Shown piece by piece: positions 63,207 through 64,000 of a stretch of 64,000 nucleotides of DNA. The translations under genes were made by a program, and so were the position numbers. The stretch comes from Pseudomonadota bacterium (GTDB lineage Bacteria; Pseudomonadota; Gammaproteobacteria; Burkholderiales; Rhodocyclaceae), in NCBI GenBank assembly GCA_963205435.1, contig CAUJIV010000022.1, positions 1 through 64,000 on the forward strand. Direction: 5' to 3'. Every line of letters begins with the position of its first letter. Within the stretch, counting starts at the first letter, position 1. The notes below the pieces were generated by a model that did not search any database, had not been told where the DNA came from, and was given only the letters and a program-made list of their open reading frames with translations.

Positions 63207-63431
63207 TCACTTGATCCGCCGCGTCGCGTACTCCTCCTCGATGTTGTCGCGAAAGTGGTTCCAGGGCGAGGCCGAAGTGCTCAGGCGCCGCCACGCCTCC
63301 TGCGAGACGCCGGCGTATTCGACCACCTTGCCGTCGTCGAACTCGACGCGCAGGACGCGACGGCCGGCGTCGTGGCCGATGGCGCGCAGCTTGCCGGCGC
63401 TGACCCGCTTCATCTCCATGCCGTCACCCAT
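63207..63431 (-). CDS. KTSC-domain small protein
   Basis: A 74-residue protein with MKRVSAGKLRAIGHD and VLRVEFDDGKVVEYAGV, then RLSTSASPWNHFRDNIEE, matching the KTSC domain, a short beta-rich module of unknown function. The ATG at 63431 is used; MEMKRVS four codons later is an alternative start. It stands between tsaB and a small secreted protein gene on the same strand. Confidence 0.75.
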   Translation of the reverse strand: MGDGMEMKRVSAGKLRAIGHDAGRRVLRVEFDDGKVVEYAGVSQEAWRRLSTSASPWNHFRDNIEEEYATRRIK

Positions 63432-63456
63432 GACGACAACCGCGGGCCTGGCCGAA

Positions 63457-63726
63457 TCAGAACCGCCGCGAGCGGTCGTGATAGACGTCGCGACCGTACT
63501 GCCGGATGTCGCGGCGCAGTTGCTGACGCTCCTCCCGGCTGAGCCGCTCGCCCTGGCGGCGGGCGCCGGCGGGATCCTCCGCATGGCGCGGCTCCTGCTC
63601 GCGCCTGGGCTCGCGCCGTTGCTGGGCGTCGCGCCAGGCCGGATCACGCCCGTCCGACTGCGCCTGCGCCGGCAGGCCGGACAGCAGCGCCAGGAGAAAA
63701 CCAGCAAGCAAGGCCGAGCGCTTCAT
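63457..63726 (-). CDS. Small basic secreted protein of unknown function
   Basis: An 89-residue protein with a clear signal peptide (MKRSALLAGFLLALL, cleavage likely after AQA near residue 23). The mature part is very rich in arginine, glutamate and glutamine (EERQQLRRDIRQYGRDVYHD) and has no cysteine. The RREERQQLRRD-type repeats suggest a helical periplasmic peptide such as those seen next to envelope-stress genes, but I do not recognise a family. The upstream 274 bases to the window end hold no gene I can support, apart from an AT-rich patch near 63955-63970 that may be its promoter. Confidence 0.65.
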   Translation of the reverse strand: MKRSALLAGFLLALLSGLPAQAQSDGRDPAWRDAQQRREPRREQEPRHAEDPAGARRQGERLSREERQQLRRDIRQYGRDVYHDRSRRF

Positions 63727-64000
63727 TCCGTCACTTTCTCCATGGGGCCGACTGTTCCGCGACAGACACATTGTCCGCCGCGGCCGACGGCTGCAGGGCG
63801 CCATTGTGCCATCCCGTGCGCCGGCGCCGGGCCGCCAGCGCGAGAGGGAGGCGCCGGGCCGGCGAAAGCAGCGCGCCGCTCCCCGGATGCGGACCGTCCG
63901 ATGCCGTATCGTAGCCCGTCTTCGCGACTGCGGCAGGTTCCGCGCCGGGGCATTTGTAACTTTTTGTGTCGGTCGCTGTCGCAGCAACATCCGATTACCA

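Overview
The window is 64 kb of GC-rich, gene-dense chromosomal DNA from a Gram-negative bacterium. Gene order points to a betaproteobacterium, most likely Rhodocyclales-like. The block ndk-rlmN-pilW-rodZ-ispG-hisS-yfgM-bamB-(methyltransferase)-der-hfq-hflX-hflK-hflC-DUF2065-hisZ-purA is the arrangement expected of that class. Other betaproteobacterial neighbourhoods are lplT/alr/radA, rnfABCDE-nth, aat-bpt-pyrD and tsaB-rimI-udg. Lineage is inferred from gene content only; there is no rRNA. I found no tRNA, rRNA, CRISPR array, insertion sequence or prophage. Base composition looks even throughout, so nothing looks recently acquired.

Layout. 1-14,685 (minus): the long housekeeping block above, with many stop/start overlaps that suggest coupled translation; purA runs off the left edge. 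14,935-19,233 (minus): a C4-dicarboxylate-type TRAP transporter (dctP, a strong hairpin terminator, dctQ, dctM), then a TerC-type membrane protein and a universal stress protein. 19,646-23,397 (minus): a five-helix di-heme b membrane protein coupled to a large protein that joins a four-cluster ferredoxin subunit to a molybdopterin catalytic subunit in one chain. 23,622-26,564 (minus): tilS, accA and a secreted or lipid-anchored protein of unknown function. 26,619-30,456: an iron ABC transporter whose three genes lie in alternating orientation, with Fur-like sites at both divergent junctions. 30,453-40,603 (plus): aat, bpt, pyrD, rnfABCDE, nth, a FIST sensor protein and a DUF1841 protein.

40,605-48,207: an HDOD protein (minus), then a MoxR ATPase, a CoxE-like VWA protein and a Tat-exported FecR-like protein (plus), a lone GspE/PilB-type ATPase (minus), and moaA and mobA (plus). 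48,228-57,426 (minus): a PAS-GGDEF-EAL protein, rmuC, a YbbP-like ABC permease without its ATPase, radA, alr and a LysR regulator. 57,871-59,193 (plus): lplT. 59,194-63,726 (minus): two TPM-domain proteins, lemA, a type-4 uracil-DNA glycosylase, rimI, tsaB, a KTSC protein and a small basic secreted protein.

Functional themes. Energy metabolism is represented by Rnf (ferredoxin/NADH electron transfer coupled to an ion gradient), by the molybdenum/iron-sulfur/heme b oxidoreductase and by the moaA and mobA genes that serve its cofactor. These suggest a facultatively anaerobic or redox-versatile life, as does the C4-dicarboxylate uptake system. Aat and Bpt are paired N-end-rule transferases. The parts most worth a second look are the fused molybdenum oxidoreductase, the split iron-transport locus and the MoxR-VWA-Tat protein cassette. 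None can be called a new system from sequence alone.
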